64,000 bases of DNA from assembly GCA_045661225.1 (NCBI GenBank), contig JAZRFF010000010.1, positions 76,595 through 140,594 on the forward strand, written 5' to 3'. Within the stretch, counting starts at the first letter, position 1. Every line of letters starts with the position of its first letter. Both the position numbers and the translations under genes were made by a program. A model generated the notes under the pieces. It was not told the DNA's origin. It searched no databases and was given only the letters and a program-made list of their open reading frames with translations. Of this stretch, positions 1 to 10,300 are shown one piece after another. The stretch comes from HGM04593 sp045661225 (GTDB lineage: Bacteria; Bacteroidota; Bacteroidia; Bacteroidales; Bacteroidaceae).

Positions 1-440
1 TCATTGACAAAACCGCGTGTTGCCTGAGATTCAAAGTCGTTGCTATAGTTTTCGGCAAAATCGCTTGGGTAAAGACGTATATTTATAATATCTCTCTTGC
101 CTACAGCCTTCTGCGCCAAGAGGTAATTCTGGGTAGAGAAACTCAAAAGAGTAACGTATGACGGAATGTTCAGTTTGTACTTTCCGTCGGCATCGGTCAT
201 TGTGGTAACCTTCTTGTGGCCTGTTGCCTGCACACGCACACCGGCAATAGGAGTGTTCGTTGCAGCGTCATACACCGTACCGGTAATGACACGCATCTCG
301 TTGGCGGGCTTGGCCTTGAGCTCGACACTTACAGAATCGTTTGCAGCACGACTGTCAAACTTAATTTCTGACGCGTGGGCAACCGAAGGTAGAAGCACCA
401 ACAGAGCCACCGCTAATTTCATAAATTGTCGCATATACAT
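1..440 (-). CDS. SusC-like TonB-dependent receptor, N-terminal fragment (runs off window)
   Basis: The minus strand reads open from an ATG at 440 (or an in-frame ATG at 434) to the window edge, about 146 codons. The product starts with a signal peptide (MRQFMKLAVALLVLLPSVAHA) and then a carboxypeptidase-regulatory-like beta-sandwich carrying ITGTVYDAATNTPIAGVRVQ and TMTDADGKYKL, the usual N-terminal domain of SusC-type outer-membrane receptors. Plug and barrel would lie beyond the window. It starts 29 bp after the upstream FAS1 gene and so looks like the fifth cistron of the same operon, giving the locus two receptors. A surface protein that only shares this N-terminal domain is possible, because the plug is not visible. 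Confidence 0.75.
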   Translation of the reverse strand, partial: MYMRQFMKLAVALLVLLPSVAHASEIKFDSRAANDSVSVELKAKPANEMRVITGTVYDAATNTPIAGVRVQATGHKKVTTMTDADGKYKLNIPSYVTLLSFSTQNYLLAQKAVGKRDIINIRLYPSDFAENYSNDFESQATRGFVN

Positions 441-469
441 AGTTAATTTCATTATTATCATACTACAAA

Positions 470-2203
470 CTATTCATTGGACGCATCTTCAGCATCAAGA
501 ACAGGGATAAGCAATATCGCATCGATTCTGAATGAGAAATCGTAGTTGTTCTTGATTGACGGTTTACTGCTATAGGTAGTCTTTATAGACATTGTTACAG
601 AATAATCCTTGGGAAGATTGGTGTTGTAAACTTCGGCGTAGTCGAATTTTACGACAGCACGCTTGCTTGCATCTTTCTTGTCGGGCAAGAACAGGGTATC
701 AAGCATATTGTTGCTTGACTCCAAATCCTTTACCGAGTATTTAGATGCTGTACCACCGGTGTTATTCTTCTGCTTAATCTCAATATCGAATTTGTTGGGC
801 TTTATGCCAGTCTTATCCTCCTTGATGTTTGTAGGAACAACAATCAGGGCTACATTGTAACTTGCCGAAAGAACCTCGGGGATTTTAAACTCTGCAGTAC
901 CCGAAGCACCTGTATTGGGAGTAATCTCCAAATAGTTGCCACCCGAAATTTCCACACCCGCAAAAGCAGGGTCTTTGTTAATCTCGTTCTTGGCGATTTT
1001 TCTATAGAAACGCTGCTGATTACTTGTAGAGATTGTACTGAACGACCTGTTCTCGCACTCCATTTTAATAGTATCGTGCCACAAATCGAACTGGTCGAAT
1101 GGAGCCTCGTCTACTATATAGAAATGTCCGTTAGAAAGCACACGCTCCGAACCCTCGACAACTTTAAATCGGGTCTTGGGGAATAATTTTCTGGTGCCTC
1201 CACGCCAAGCCGGCCATACAGAGTCTTCGGGGTGCTCAAGGTCTCTCTGCTCGTACTCGCTGTATGTCATAAACTTAATGGCATTAAGACGAGCTGTCTC
1301 GAAACGTTTTTCAGCACGCTCCTCATCGGTCAGTTCGGCCGGACCACTATATTTCGCCAAATTGTATGTATGGTGTTGCTCGCACTTTGCAACTAATTTT
1401 TCCCATACTTCGTTAGTCGGCACATATACAGTATACATAGAATCCTCTTCATTCAAGTAGCCTACTCCTCGTGGGTTGAGCATATCATTCTGCAATACAA
1501 AAGCCGAATCAAGGAAAGTCTCCTTACCATTGACAATGGGACCGGGCTGGCTCTGTCCCCTGTCGAACACAAGAGTATCGTATGACAAAAGATGTTCGAC
1601 AACAGCGCTTACTCTCGGTTCACTTTTGAGATACTCCCAAATATTCAGACTATAGTCGGCCGGTTTCTCTATTTTGTGCAGAATACCGTTCTTTACACGA
1701 TTGTTAGGAACAACAACTCTTTTACCGGCAAAAGAATAGCCTTCGGTATAATTGCCGGCAAATACTGCAGCCTTGTTGTTCAAAAGACGCACGCGGTTTG
1801 TTTCGAGCAGTTCTCCGTTGGCAGGCTGCAAATAGTTGCAAATGTGTGCAAGCACGAACTTACTGAAGACACTCTCACGGGCACCGTTGTTAATTTGTGC
1901 AATAAGGTCCTGTTTCTCCTCATCGGTAATTACAGGGGCCCACACCGTGTAGACACGTGATGTGTTGAAGAGCGAATCGGCGCAATGCTCGCCACATTCA
2001 TTCACAACCTCAAGGAAATTTGCCAATTCGCCGTCGGAGGATATAATCTCCAACATAGTCTTGTCGATATTTGGCACCTCATCAGTCACGTTAAGACCAA
2101 TCTCATCTTGGCAGGAGACGCTCGCAAAAAGCATTGCAAACAGCATCACGCCCGAGATAATTCTATGCTTAAAAATCGTATTCATATTATTTTGTTTTTT
2201 CAT
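470..2203 (-). CDS. FAS1 (fasciclin) domain lipoprotein, 577 aa
   Basis: The N-terminus has a hydrophobic segment ending in FASVSC with Cys31 as the likely lipidated residue, so the protein is probably anchored to the outer membrane. Two fasciclin-like domains follow, at about residues 45-185 (closing motif NGILHKIEKP, 172-181) and 186-375 (closing motif VLSNGHFYIVDEAPF). The last ~200 residues are beta-rich and unassigned. FAS1 domains are adhesion or ligand-binding modules; in Bacteroidota they recur next to SusCD pairs, where they probably act as surface ligand-binding partners. The gene follows susD by 57 bp in the same direction. Function beyond this is not known. No frameshift seen. Confidence 0.8.
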   Translation of the reverse strand: MKKQNNMNTIFKHRIISGVMLFAMLFASVSCQDEIGLNVTDEVPNIDKTMLEIISSDGELANFLEVVNECGEHCADSLFNTSRVYTVWAPVITDEEKQDLIAQINNGARESVFSKFVLAHICNYLQPANGELLETNRVRLLNNKAAVFAGNYTEGYSFAGKRVVVPNNRVKNGILHKIEKPADYSLNIWEYLKSEPRVSAVVEHLLSYDTLVFDRGQSQPGPIVNGKETFLDSAFVLQNDMLNPRGVGYLNEEDSMYTVYVPTNEVWEKLVAKCEQHHTYNLAKYSGPAELTDEERAEKRFETARLNAIKFMTYSEYEQRDLEHPEDSVWPAWRGGTRKLFPKTRFKVVEGSERVLSNGHFYIVDEAPFDQFDLWHDTIKMECENRSFSTISTSNQQRFYRKIAKNEINKDPAFAGVEISGGNYLEITPNTGASGTAEFKIPEVLSASYNVALIVVPTNIKEDKTGIKPNKFDIEIKQKNNTGGTASKYSVKDLESSNNMLDTLFLPDKKDASKRAVVKFDYAEVYNTNLPKDYSVTMSIKTTYSSKPSIKNNYDFSFRIDAILLIPVLDAEDASNE

Positions 2204-2260
2204 TTATTTGCCATTGTCTGCCAACCGACAAGGAGGAACAGACATAATTGCCATACAAAA

Positions 2261-3997
2261 TCAGTTCTGTTTAATAATCTCTTCCTCCTCCTCGTTCTTA
2301 TATGCAGGGTTCTGAATAAGATCCTTGTTGAATCGTAATTCATCTTCGTGGATTGGCATAAAGAGCGCATCTATTGAAGCCATCTTTATAGCTACTGTAG
2401 GACCGCTAGCCAAACGTTCGGTAACGTCAAGAATACCTGATGTATTACCGTCGCACAATGCCTTACGTACAAGGTCGAACCATATTTTTCCTTCAAAAAC
2501 AAGTTCTCTTACACGCTCTTCCCGAACAAGTTTGTGCATAGACTCTCGTGAGCCAATGTAAGAATTGGGCATAAGCTTATCCTTTGTGGGGTCTATGACT
2601 GAACGTGTATAAATAGCATTCACAATTTCGAAAGCCTGTTCAAAATCTTCGGTTGTCGAAGACTCGCGCAGTACCAAAGCCTCGGCCATCATAAGAAGCA
2701 CATCGGTCTTACGATATACAATCCAATTGGCATCGTACCTGCCACTCTCGCGGAATTCCGCAGCCGGAGACGACTTTGCCACATACTTTGCAACGTATAC
2801 AGTCGGTACTGCCTCGCTTTCACTGGATTCTTTATAGAATGTTGTATAGTTATAAGCACGAAGGTCATTCTTCTTCTTATAGAATTTATCGACAAAATTG
2901 TTTGGCACTACCAAAAGGCCCTTACCACCTTGTGAGCCATATAAACCAGGCAAAGCGTGGCTGAAGTTCTTGTTCTCGGCAAGGTTTATCTCGACCTGAA
3001 GTTCCAATATCGACTCACGTGAATTTCCGGTGCCGAAGGTTTCTACATATGCAGTACTGAGACCGTTCTTCAACATACTATTTTCACCCTCATTCTGCAA
3101 AAGATTGAATGGGAATTTCTCATAATCACTATTGGTCTTCTCCATTTCCTCTTCGTAGAGTTGGTCCATATTGTCAGATACCTGCTGGCAATATGCGATA
3201 CAGTCATTGTAATACTGCTCTACATCGCCTGTAGCTACAAGTTCACTATTGTCTTTGTAGTATGTAGCAAAGGCTGCACGCCACAACGATACATCGGCCT
3301 TCATTGCCAACACAGCATTCTCGGTTATGCGGCCAACATTCGATGCGACATTACCGTAACCGCCCGACTTCATTACAAGCGTCTCGGCTGTCTCAAGGTC
3401 TTCCATAATATAGTTAAGAGCCTCCAATGGGTGTACCTGCTTGTATTTCGGCATATCATAGTCACCGATAACAGCCTCAAGAGCCATTGGAATATCACGG
3501 AATGCACGTACAAGATAGAAGTGTCCCAAAGCTCTTAGAGCGTACATTTCACCTAATACAATATTCAAGTCCGACTCGGTAAAATCAGGGTCGCGTTCTA
3601 CGACCTGTGGAGCACGTGCAATGACAAGGTTGGCATTCTGTATAGCCTCGTAGTATCGGCTCCAGTCACAATAGCGATTTTCATCTTCGATATTGGCTTC
3701 AATGACGTCTTTAAGGTCTTCCCATTCGCCTCCGCTGAAAGTCTCGTTGTATGTCAATCCATAGGCACGCAACTCGCCCCAAACAATAGCTCTGTCAACA
3801 GCCGGTTTCTCGAGCAATTTCAAATAAGCAGTCGCCAAAACTCCATTAACATCGTCTTTTGTCTGCCAGTAGTGCTCCTCGATAACTTTATCGGGCGGGA
3901 TAATTGTCAAGTAATCGGTACAAGAACTCAACAGAGTACCAAACAGAACAACGACAGCAACTGCAATCTTTTTACTTATATTGAATATTCTTTTCAT
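2261..3997 (-). CDS. SusD/RagB-family nutrient-binding outer-membrane lipoprotein
   Basis: The start is set at the ATG at 3997 (MKRIFNISKK); an in-frame TTG lies three codons earlier but almost touches the susC stop. The signal ends in LLSSC with Cys26 as the lipidation site. The typical SusD N-terminus follows (PPDKVIEEHYWQTKDDVNG, with AYLKL), then TPR-like helices including YALRALGHFYLVRAF, and the C-terminal RagB/SusD signatures KTDVLLMMAEALVLRES and REERVRELVFEGKIWFDLVR. About 578 aa, normal for the family. SusD forms the lid of the SusC transporter and binds the incoming glycan or peptide. The gene begins 12 bases past the susC stop, so the pair is translationally close. Substrate cannot be read from the sequence. 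Confidence 0.93.
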   Translation of the reverse strand: MKRIFNISKKIAVAVVVLFGTLLSSCTDYLTIIPPDKVIEEHYWQTKDDVNGVLATAYLKLLEKPAVDRAIVWGELRAYGLTYNETFSGGEWEDLKDVIEANIEDENRYCDWSRYYEAIQNANLVIARAPQVVERDPDFTESDLNIVLGEMYALRALGHFYLVRAFRDIPMALEAVIGDYDMPKYKQVHPLEALNYIMEDLETAETLVMKSGGYGNVASNVGRITENAVLAMKADVSLWRAAFATYYKDNSELVATGDVEQYYNDCIAYCQQVSDNMDQLYEEEMEKTNSDYEKFPFNLLQNEGENSMLKNGLSTAYVETFGTGNSRESILELQVEINLAENKNFSHALPGLYGSQGGKGLLVVPNNFVDKFYKKKNDLRAYNYTTFYKESSESEAVPTVYVAKYVAKSSPAAEFRESGRYDANWIVYRKTDVLLMMAEALVLRESSTTEDFEQAFEIVNAIYTRSVIDPTKDKLMPNSYIGSRESMHKLVREERVRELVFEGKIWFDLVRKALCDGNTSGILDVTERLASGPTVAIKMASIDALFMPIHEDELRFNKDLIQNPAYKNEEEEEIIKQN

Positions 3998-4009
3998 AAT
4001 CGTCAACTT

Positions 4010-7000
4010 TTAGAAACCTACAGAAAGTGAAAGAGTGTATGAACGGGGACGCGGTGTTTTAGAGCCGTCCTTTGCTATACCGTCGGGACCGCTTGCAACC
4101 TCAGGCTCAAAACCTGAGTACTTTGTCCAAAGCGCAAGGTTATCGACCGATGCAAAGATATTCAGCGACTTCAGACCCACTTTCTTCAAAAGTTCCGGTT
4201 TCAATGAGTAAGATAGCTGGAGATAAGAGAAACGAATGAATGATGCGTCCTCCACGAAACGGTCACTACCAAGATAGTTGTATGTACCGCCACCATACAC
4301 GGCACGAGGAATCTCGGTAATATCACCCTCTTTACGCCAACGCCAGTTTACAGCCTTACTCTGGTTATCGTATGATGTCATAGCCTCATACGTCATACGG
4401 GTAGAGTTAACAACGTCTACGTCCAAACGGTATGCAAAGTTCGCTCTGAGAGTCCATCTCTGGTAACGGAGTGTCAATCCGAAACCACCCTGTGCAAGAG
4501 GGTTAGAATTACCCAGATAAACAAGGTCGAGCTGGTTAATGGTACCGTCGTGGTTAACGTCCTCATAAATTGCATCACCTCCACGGAACTTGTATCGTCC
4601 TTCCTTGGTTTCTTTATCATAGAAAAGGACAAGTTCCTTAGGAGTTCCGTCAGCATTATACACTACGTTACCCTGAGAATCACGTACAATGGGACAACTG
4701 CCATCACGTCCTGCAGCCTCCTCGGCAAGCGCCTTCTCCCAGTTCTTGTAGCTGTAACGGTAAACACCCTTGCTACGGAAACCATAGATAGAACCGGCGG
4801 GGTTACCAATTTGCACGCGTCCAAGATATGTTGAGTTTGATGGGTCATCATAAGTTGGGTTCTTCTGCTCAAGATAAGCCTCTTCGAGCTCAAGAATCTC
4901 ATTCTTGTTCTTACCGATATTGAAATAGAACGAAGCCGAGAAGTCCTTGAATATCTTAACGTTGTTAAGGTTTAAGTTAAGTTCCCAACCCGAGTTAGAC
5001 ATTGTACCCGAGTTCTTGTAACCCAAACCCGTATAACCTGTTGACGAGGGGATACGGTAATTTGGAATCAACTGGTCACTTGTCACACCCCTATAGTAGT
5101 TAAACGAACCTGAAAGCAATCCGTTAAAGAATCCAAAGTCGGAACCGATATTCCACTCACTCTTGCGAGAGCAGGTAAGGTCGGTAAGACGGATACCAAA
5201 CATATACCACGCAGGTATACCCATATATGCAAGTTCGTTATATGTACGATACTCGTTAAAGGTACGGTTCTCTGCCGGAGCGTGACCGTCCATACCCCAA
5301 CCCGGACGAATTGAGAGCATACTGACTACAGGCTTTGCCCAATCCATCCACTTCTCGTCGATAATGTTCCAACGAGCCGACAATGAAGGATAAGCAACCC
5401 ATTTTCTATCGTCACCCATTGATGTAAGACCCTCGGCGCGGAATGCGATACGTGCCGAATACTTTGACTTGTACGAATAGTGCGCGTCGACCACGAAACT
5501 TACGTTGCGGCTCTCCCACTTACTTGTACCGGCTCCACTCAATTTAGAACCAACGGTAGAGCTACTGATGTTACCGTTTGGAAGGTCCAACGCTGTCGAA
5601 GACTGTGAGTTTCCGGTACCTGTTCTCAACTCAAACTGTCCGTTCATTGTCAAGAAGTGGTTTTTACTACCCAAATAAGGTGTAAAAATCAACTGGTGAC
5701 GAGTTGTGAAGTAAAGGCTCTTGTTCTCCTGTGCCTCTGACTTATTCTTTTCGTCGTCGGTCCACTCTTTCGTTGAAAGTGCCGAAGGAGAGAACACCGA
5801 TGCCGAATATGTCGATGCGTTCAGGTTCACCATACCGCGATATCTCAACTGTGTCTCATCGTCTTCAAGACCCAAGAGGTTGTATTCAAGAGTAATCTCG
5901 GGGTTGATATTGTAGTTCTGAGTATTGTAGCGCGCAAGGTTACCCGATGCAACAGGGTTTCTCTTGTTCTTCATCTGATCGCGGAAACCATTACTTTTAC
6001 CATTGGGGTAATAGAGCATCGAATAGTAGTCCGAGGTGTTATTGCCAAGGCTGTCTTGATTATAGATACTCATATTGGGAGGCATAACCATTGCATTAGC
6101 AAGCAAATATTCGGTATTCTTCTTCTCTTTTGTATATGTAAACGCGAAGTTTGCAAGCACCTTAATGCGCTGTGACACATAATAGTCAAGTGCAAGACGT
6201 GTTGTAAAACGGTCCATATTCTGTGTGAGCACCTGTCCTGTCTCGGTAAAGAAACCACCGGCAATACGGAATGTAGCTTTCTCACCACCACCGCTGAGGT
6301 TGAGGTTGTACTCATTTCTGTAACCGTGCTTAGATACAGCGTCAATCCAATCAGTGTTATTATTATAATTCTGATATTCGGGGAAAGTCTGGTCGTAGTT
6401 CAACTCATCGACAACGACTGCCGACAGATTCTGGTTAAACAACGCCTGTTTGATGAGCATTGTATAATCGTCACCATTAAGCATATTAAGACCACGGGGT
6501 GTCCACTTATCCTGGAACTTATACGAGAAATTCACACGTGTAGGACCACGCTTACCGCGCTTTGTCTTAATTTTGATAACACCGTTTGCACCGCGTGAAC
6601 CATAGATGGCGCAAGAAGCAGCGTCCTTCAATACCTCAATTTCGGCAATATCCTCGGTGTTTACCATAAGAAGCTCGGCAAATTTCTCACTTGTTGCAGC
6701 CTCAAAGTCAAAATCCTCTGTCTGACCTTCGAAGATATTATCGTCGACAACGATAAGCGGAGTCGCATCGCTACCTGTACCTTCGACGTCAAGGACTGCG
6801 TTACCACGAAGACGCATCTGAGTACCCGAACCGACGTCACCCGAACCGAACACGACGTCAAGACCGGCAACCTGTCCCTGGAGCGCCTGGTCTACCGATG
6901 CGAACGACAGACCTTCCATATCCTCCATACTCACTTTCTGAGTAGCGTGTGTCATTTCTCGTTCAAGAATGTCGAGACCACCCGAACGCGATCTCTGCTC

Positions 7001-7342
7001 GGCAACAATGACAACATCGTCAAGAACATTGTCCTCGACCATCTTAATATTAAAGACGGTACGACTGCCAATCTCGACACGCTGTGTCTTGTAACCTACA
7101 TAAGAAATCTCAAGCACGTTGCTTGTGTTCTTGACAACCATTGAGAAGTTACCCTCAAAGTCCGTCACACACGCTTCGATAATACGACCGCTTTTGTCAC
7201 GCTCGGTAATGTTCACCATAATCAGTGGACCTTCGGCGTCACTTGATATCGTACCCGAAATTCTCGCGCCCTTTTGTGCAAATACAGTACTGCTCAAGGA
7301 GCAGAAAAGCACGAGTAGTAACAATTGTTTTATTTTTATCAT
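4010..7342 (-). CDS. SusC/RagA-family TonB-dependent outer-membrane transporter
   Basis: Full-length 1110-aa receptor. A signal peptide (cleavage near SSTVFA-Q) is followed by a carboxypeptidase-regulatory-like domain (about 27-107), a TonB-box-like stretch near VVIVAEQ, a plug domain (about 130-265) with EVLKDAASCAIYGSRGANG, and a large barrel ending in an aromatic residue (LSVGF). The late barrel motif DVNHDGTINQLDLVYLGN is typical of SusC. It imports a ligand captured by SusD using TonB energy. It sits between the 1150-aa FAS1 gene (47 bp upstream) and susD (12 bp downstream). No glycoside hydrolase, sulfatase or sigma/anti-sigma pair is adjacent, so the substrate class stays open. Confidence 0.95.
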   Translation of the reverse strand: MIKIKQLLLLVLFCSLSSTVFAQKGARISGTISSDAEGPLIMVNITERDKSGRIIEACVTDFEGNFSMVVKNTSNVLEISYVGYKTQRVEIGSRTVFNIKMVEDNVLDDVVIVAEQRSRSGGLDILEREMTHATQKVSMEDMEGLSFASVDQALQGQVAGLDVVFGSGDVGSGTQMRLRGNAVLDVEGTGSDATPLIVVDDNIFEGQTEDFDFEAATSEKFAELLMVNTEDIAEIEVLKDAASCAIYGSRGANGVIKIKTKRGKRGPTRVNFSYKFQDKWTPRGLNMLNGDDYTMLIKQALFNQNLSAVVVDELNYDQTFPEYQNYNNNTDWIDAVSKHGYRNEYNLNLSGGGEKATFRIAGGFFTETGQVLTQNMDRFTTRLALDYYVSQRIKVLANFAFTYTKEKKNTEYLLANAMVMPPNMSIYNQDSLGNNTSDYYSMLYYPNGKSNGFRDQMKNKRNPVASGNLARYNTQNYNINPEITLEYNLLGLEDDETQLRYRGMVNLNASTYSASVFSPSALSTKEWTDDEKNKSEAQENKSLYFTTRHQLIFTPYLGSKNHFLTMNGQFELRTGTGNSQSSTALDLPNGNISSSTVGSKLSGAGTSKWESRNVSFVVDAHYSYKSKYSARIAFRAEGLTSMGDDRKWVAYPSLSARWNIIDEKWMDWAKPVVSMLSIRPGWGMDGHAPAENRTFNEYRTYNELAYMGIPAWYMFGIRLTDLTCSRKSEWNIGSDFGFFNGLLSGSFNYYRGVTSDQLIPNYRIPSSTGYTGLGYKNSGTMSNSGWELNLNLNNVKIFKDFSASFYFNIGKNKNEILELEEAYLEQKNPTYDDPSNSTYLGRVQIGNPAGSIYGFRSKGVYRYSYKNWEKALAEEAAGRDGSCPIVRDSQGNVVYNADGTPKELVLFYDKETKEGRYKFRGGDAIYEDVNHDGTINQLDLVYLGNSNPLAQGGFGLTLRYQRWTLRANFAYRLDVDVVNSTRMTYEAMTSYDNQSKAVNWRWRKEGDITEIPRAVYGGGTYNYLGSDRFVEDASFIRFSYLQLSYSLKPELLKKVGLKSLNIFASVDNLALWTKYSGFEPEVASGPDGIAKDGSKTPRPRSYTLSLSVGF

Positions 7343-7389
7343 GGCTAATTATATTTATTCTGAACCACTATTTATTTACTGGACTTCAC

Positions 7390-10300
7390 TTACTCTTGGG
7401 TAGCAGGAACAACAAATTCAACCCTTTCATCAACCGTTCCGTCATTCTTCATCTTCAAGATATACTTCTTGCCGTCCGAACCGAGCTCGGTGTAATAAGC
7501 GAATGTTCCCGCAGAGGTCTCGTACACAATCTCGCGCTCTTCGCTTTCCTCTGTCTCATCGCTTTCCTCCGAGTTATCGTCCTCACCTTCAAGAATCTCT
7601 TTAATACGGAAGCCCTCGTTTGTTACAAGTATAGGCTCGCTATTCTCGTCAAGAACCAAAGCCTCCTTTGTAAAGGCATCAACGGGAGATACAGGCTCCA
7701 TAAGGTAACCGATACGCATATTAGCCTCAACGCCGTCCTTGTTAGGTATTGTCACTGTTCCGCGCGCGCCTATTAAATAAGGTGTACGTCCTGCGACATT
7801 AGCAAGTCCGGCAATTCCGGCAACACTCATTGTATCGACCTTTGCTCCGTTGTTAGCAAAGCGAGCAAAGAGACCGTCGTAGCCAAACATACCCTCGTTC
7901 AACAATACATTGTCAATTGGCTGCAATACCGAGAACGAAGAATTCGCAATTCCGGTTGGAATTTCATTTGACACATCGAACTGAATATCACGTGCCATAA
8001 CGTTCCAATCCTTATTTTCCTCACCGGTTGTAACAACATATGCTTTTCGTCCCAACTGGTCAACCAGCTTAATGGTTCCGGCTTCACTACTTACATTTAT
8101 TGAGTAGAAACGACCGGTCTTGGGGTTAATGACTGCACTTGAATAGTCGGCTTCAGACTCTTTAACGCCATTAGGACCACTTATCGAGAAGTCCACTCCA
8201 TCGACAAATATTGAGTTATCCTGGAAGTGATAGCGTACAAAGTCGTTTATCTGGCAGGTCATTGCAAATGCCTTATTCCAAGTCTCAGGGTCATCGGCAT
8301 ACTTCTTAACGTCCTCGCGGGTAGGAAGTCCCTTTGCATACATCTTCTGAAGCGAAGCGTTCGATGGGATATAGACTGAATAGTGGAATATGTTAAAGAA
8401 TGGCACTACATTGTTGTACTTAGCGTCCTCGGAACTATAGAAGATTGAGTACATCTTCATAGAATCGGGAATAACATAGAAATCTCCGGTTTCTTCGTCC
8501 TCCTCAGTAAAGGCCTCATTCTTCAACATTATTTCCTCCAAGTCCACGTTGTTGCAAAGATTGAAGAATTCATAGTAGAGGTCACCTTCATTGGCTGCGT
8601 GAGCATACATATTTGTATAAACGTTCTTGGTCGGAGGTGTCGGAACGCCTGAAAGCAGACGGCCATTGGGTTCCCCGCTTGGAACTGTACAGAATGCGAA
8701 ACCGTTCTTCTGTGAATGAACCGAAGATGCTACAATTTCCATTCCGTTATCAAGTTGCTCAAGTTGCTCACCACCATAGAATTTAATAGCGGTAGGATCG
8801 GTAGCATCAATTTTGATTGTACCATAACCCTTTGTTCTGTAGTATTTTCTTTCGGGCTTATTTACAACCCAGTCGTTACCAACCATTGTAAGCAGACCGT
8901 CATTCTTTTCGTGAACTATAATAAGGTAGTCCATAATGTCGGTCATACGGTTTCTCATAAAGTCCTGTGAAAGCGGGTGAGCACCGCTACCGACACCGCC
9001 GCCGAATCTCTTACCTTCAATACCGGCATTAGATGTCTCGTAGAGCGAATCCTTTAATAAATAGGTGTTTTTATCGAAAGAATGCACTGTAGCCCACAGT
9101 TCGGCTTTTTGATGAGAGTTATTGAGTTTGCGGTTTACATCGAAGTGGAAGTCGTAAACCAACGGTTCATCGGCAGCGTTTGTAACGAATGTAATAGGAT
9201 CGTGATATACGAAGTGGTTATCGCTGGGAATAACGAAGCTGTAATTTGCTTCCATAGCCAACAGATAGTAGTCGTAACGCAACTGCAAAATGGTATTATT
9301 GATAATTCTCATATGTTCATATACCGTAGCCGGAGCGTATACTGCCTCATACTTTGCCGGAGCAAACACCTTGTTTAGAAGATACACAACACCGTTGTTG
9401 GCAATAATACACTCAGTAACATCGTCACCCTTGACACCGAGTCCTTCCTTTGCATCGTTCATCAAGAGGTCGAACTTGCTACGAACTGCAGTTGTAAATT
9501 CCGCTTGCATCATATTGTTCAAGAGTGTAGCAATAAGGCTCTCGGGAATACTATCCAAAGCCTGCAACATTGCAGGAACATTTTCGGGCGAGAAATCGGG
9601 CTGAACTTTTTCAGCTGCATCTTTTGCAAAGTTCTCGATATAGAAGTTTCCGGCACCTGTCGCAAAGTAGTTATACAGCGATTCATCGGTCGGCACAAAC
9701 ATAGCACCCATATTTTCAGCACCGCCATAGTTATTGCTTCCCGGGTCAAAGATGAGCTCCTCGTCAATCGAAGGAGATTTCTTGGCATCACTAAGCTTGC
9801 TCAACTCTGTTATTCCACTTTCTCGCAAAGCACGGGTTATATAACGCAATGTAAAGACTGAATCTCTCTCAGAACCCTTGTAAAGAGATTTATACTCACT
9901 TGTTATATTTGCATCGAACACAGGAATACAGAAACGGTCGAGAAGATGTGAAACAATTTTTACATCTTCACGAAGGCTCAATTCCTCGGCCATATTCGAT
10001 GGTGGAAGCAATACCTCGTCCAGGCGATACACATAACCGTTCTTACAGGTAATTGTCATTGTATCGTCCGAAAAGCCATCGGTAGGAACGTCGCTTGCAA
10101 CAAGCTTGCTGCCGAAAATAAAGGCCTCGCCATCGGTATAAGTTTTTTCCTGTACACCGTTCTTCTTGAAAAGGAACTCAATATCCGAAGCTGTGACATT
10201 GTTCTTTCCCAAATAGTCTTTCAGGAAGTGCACCATCATCGGAACATCGTTTTTAGAGTTTGCACCTTTCACAAGCAAAAGGTCGTCGGCCTTCTCGCGG

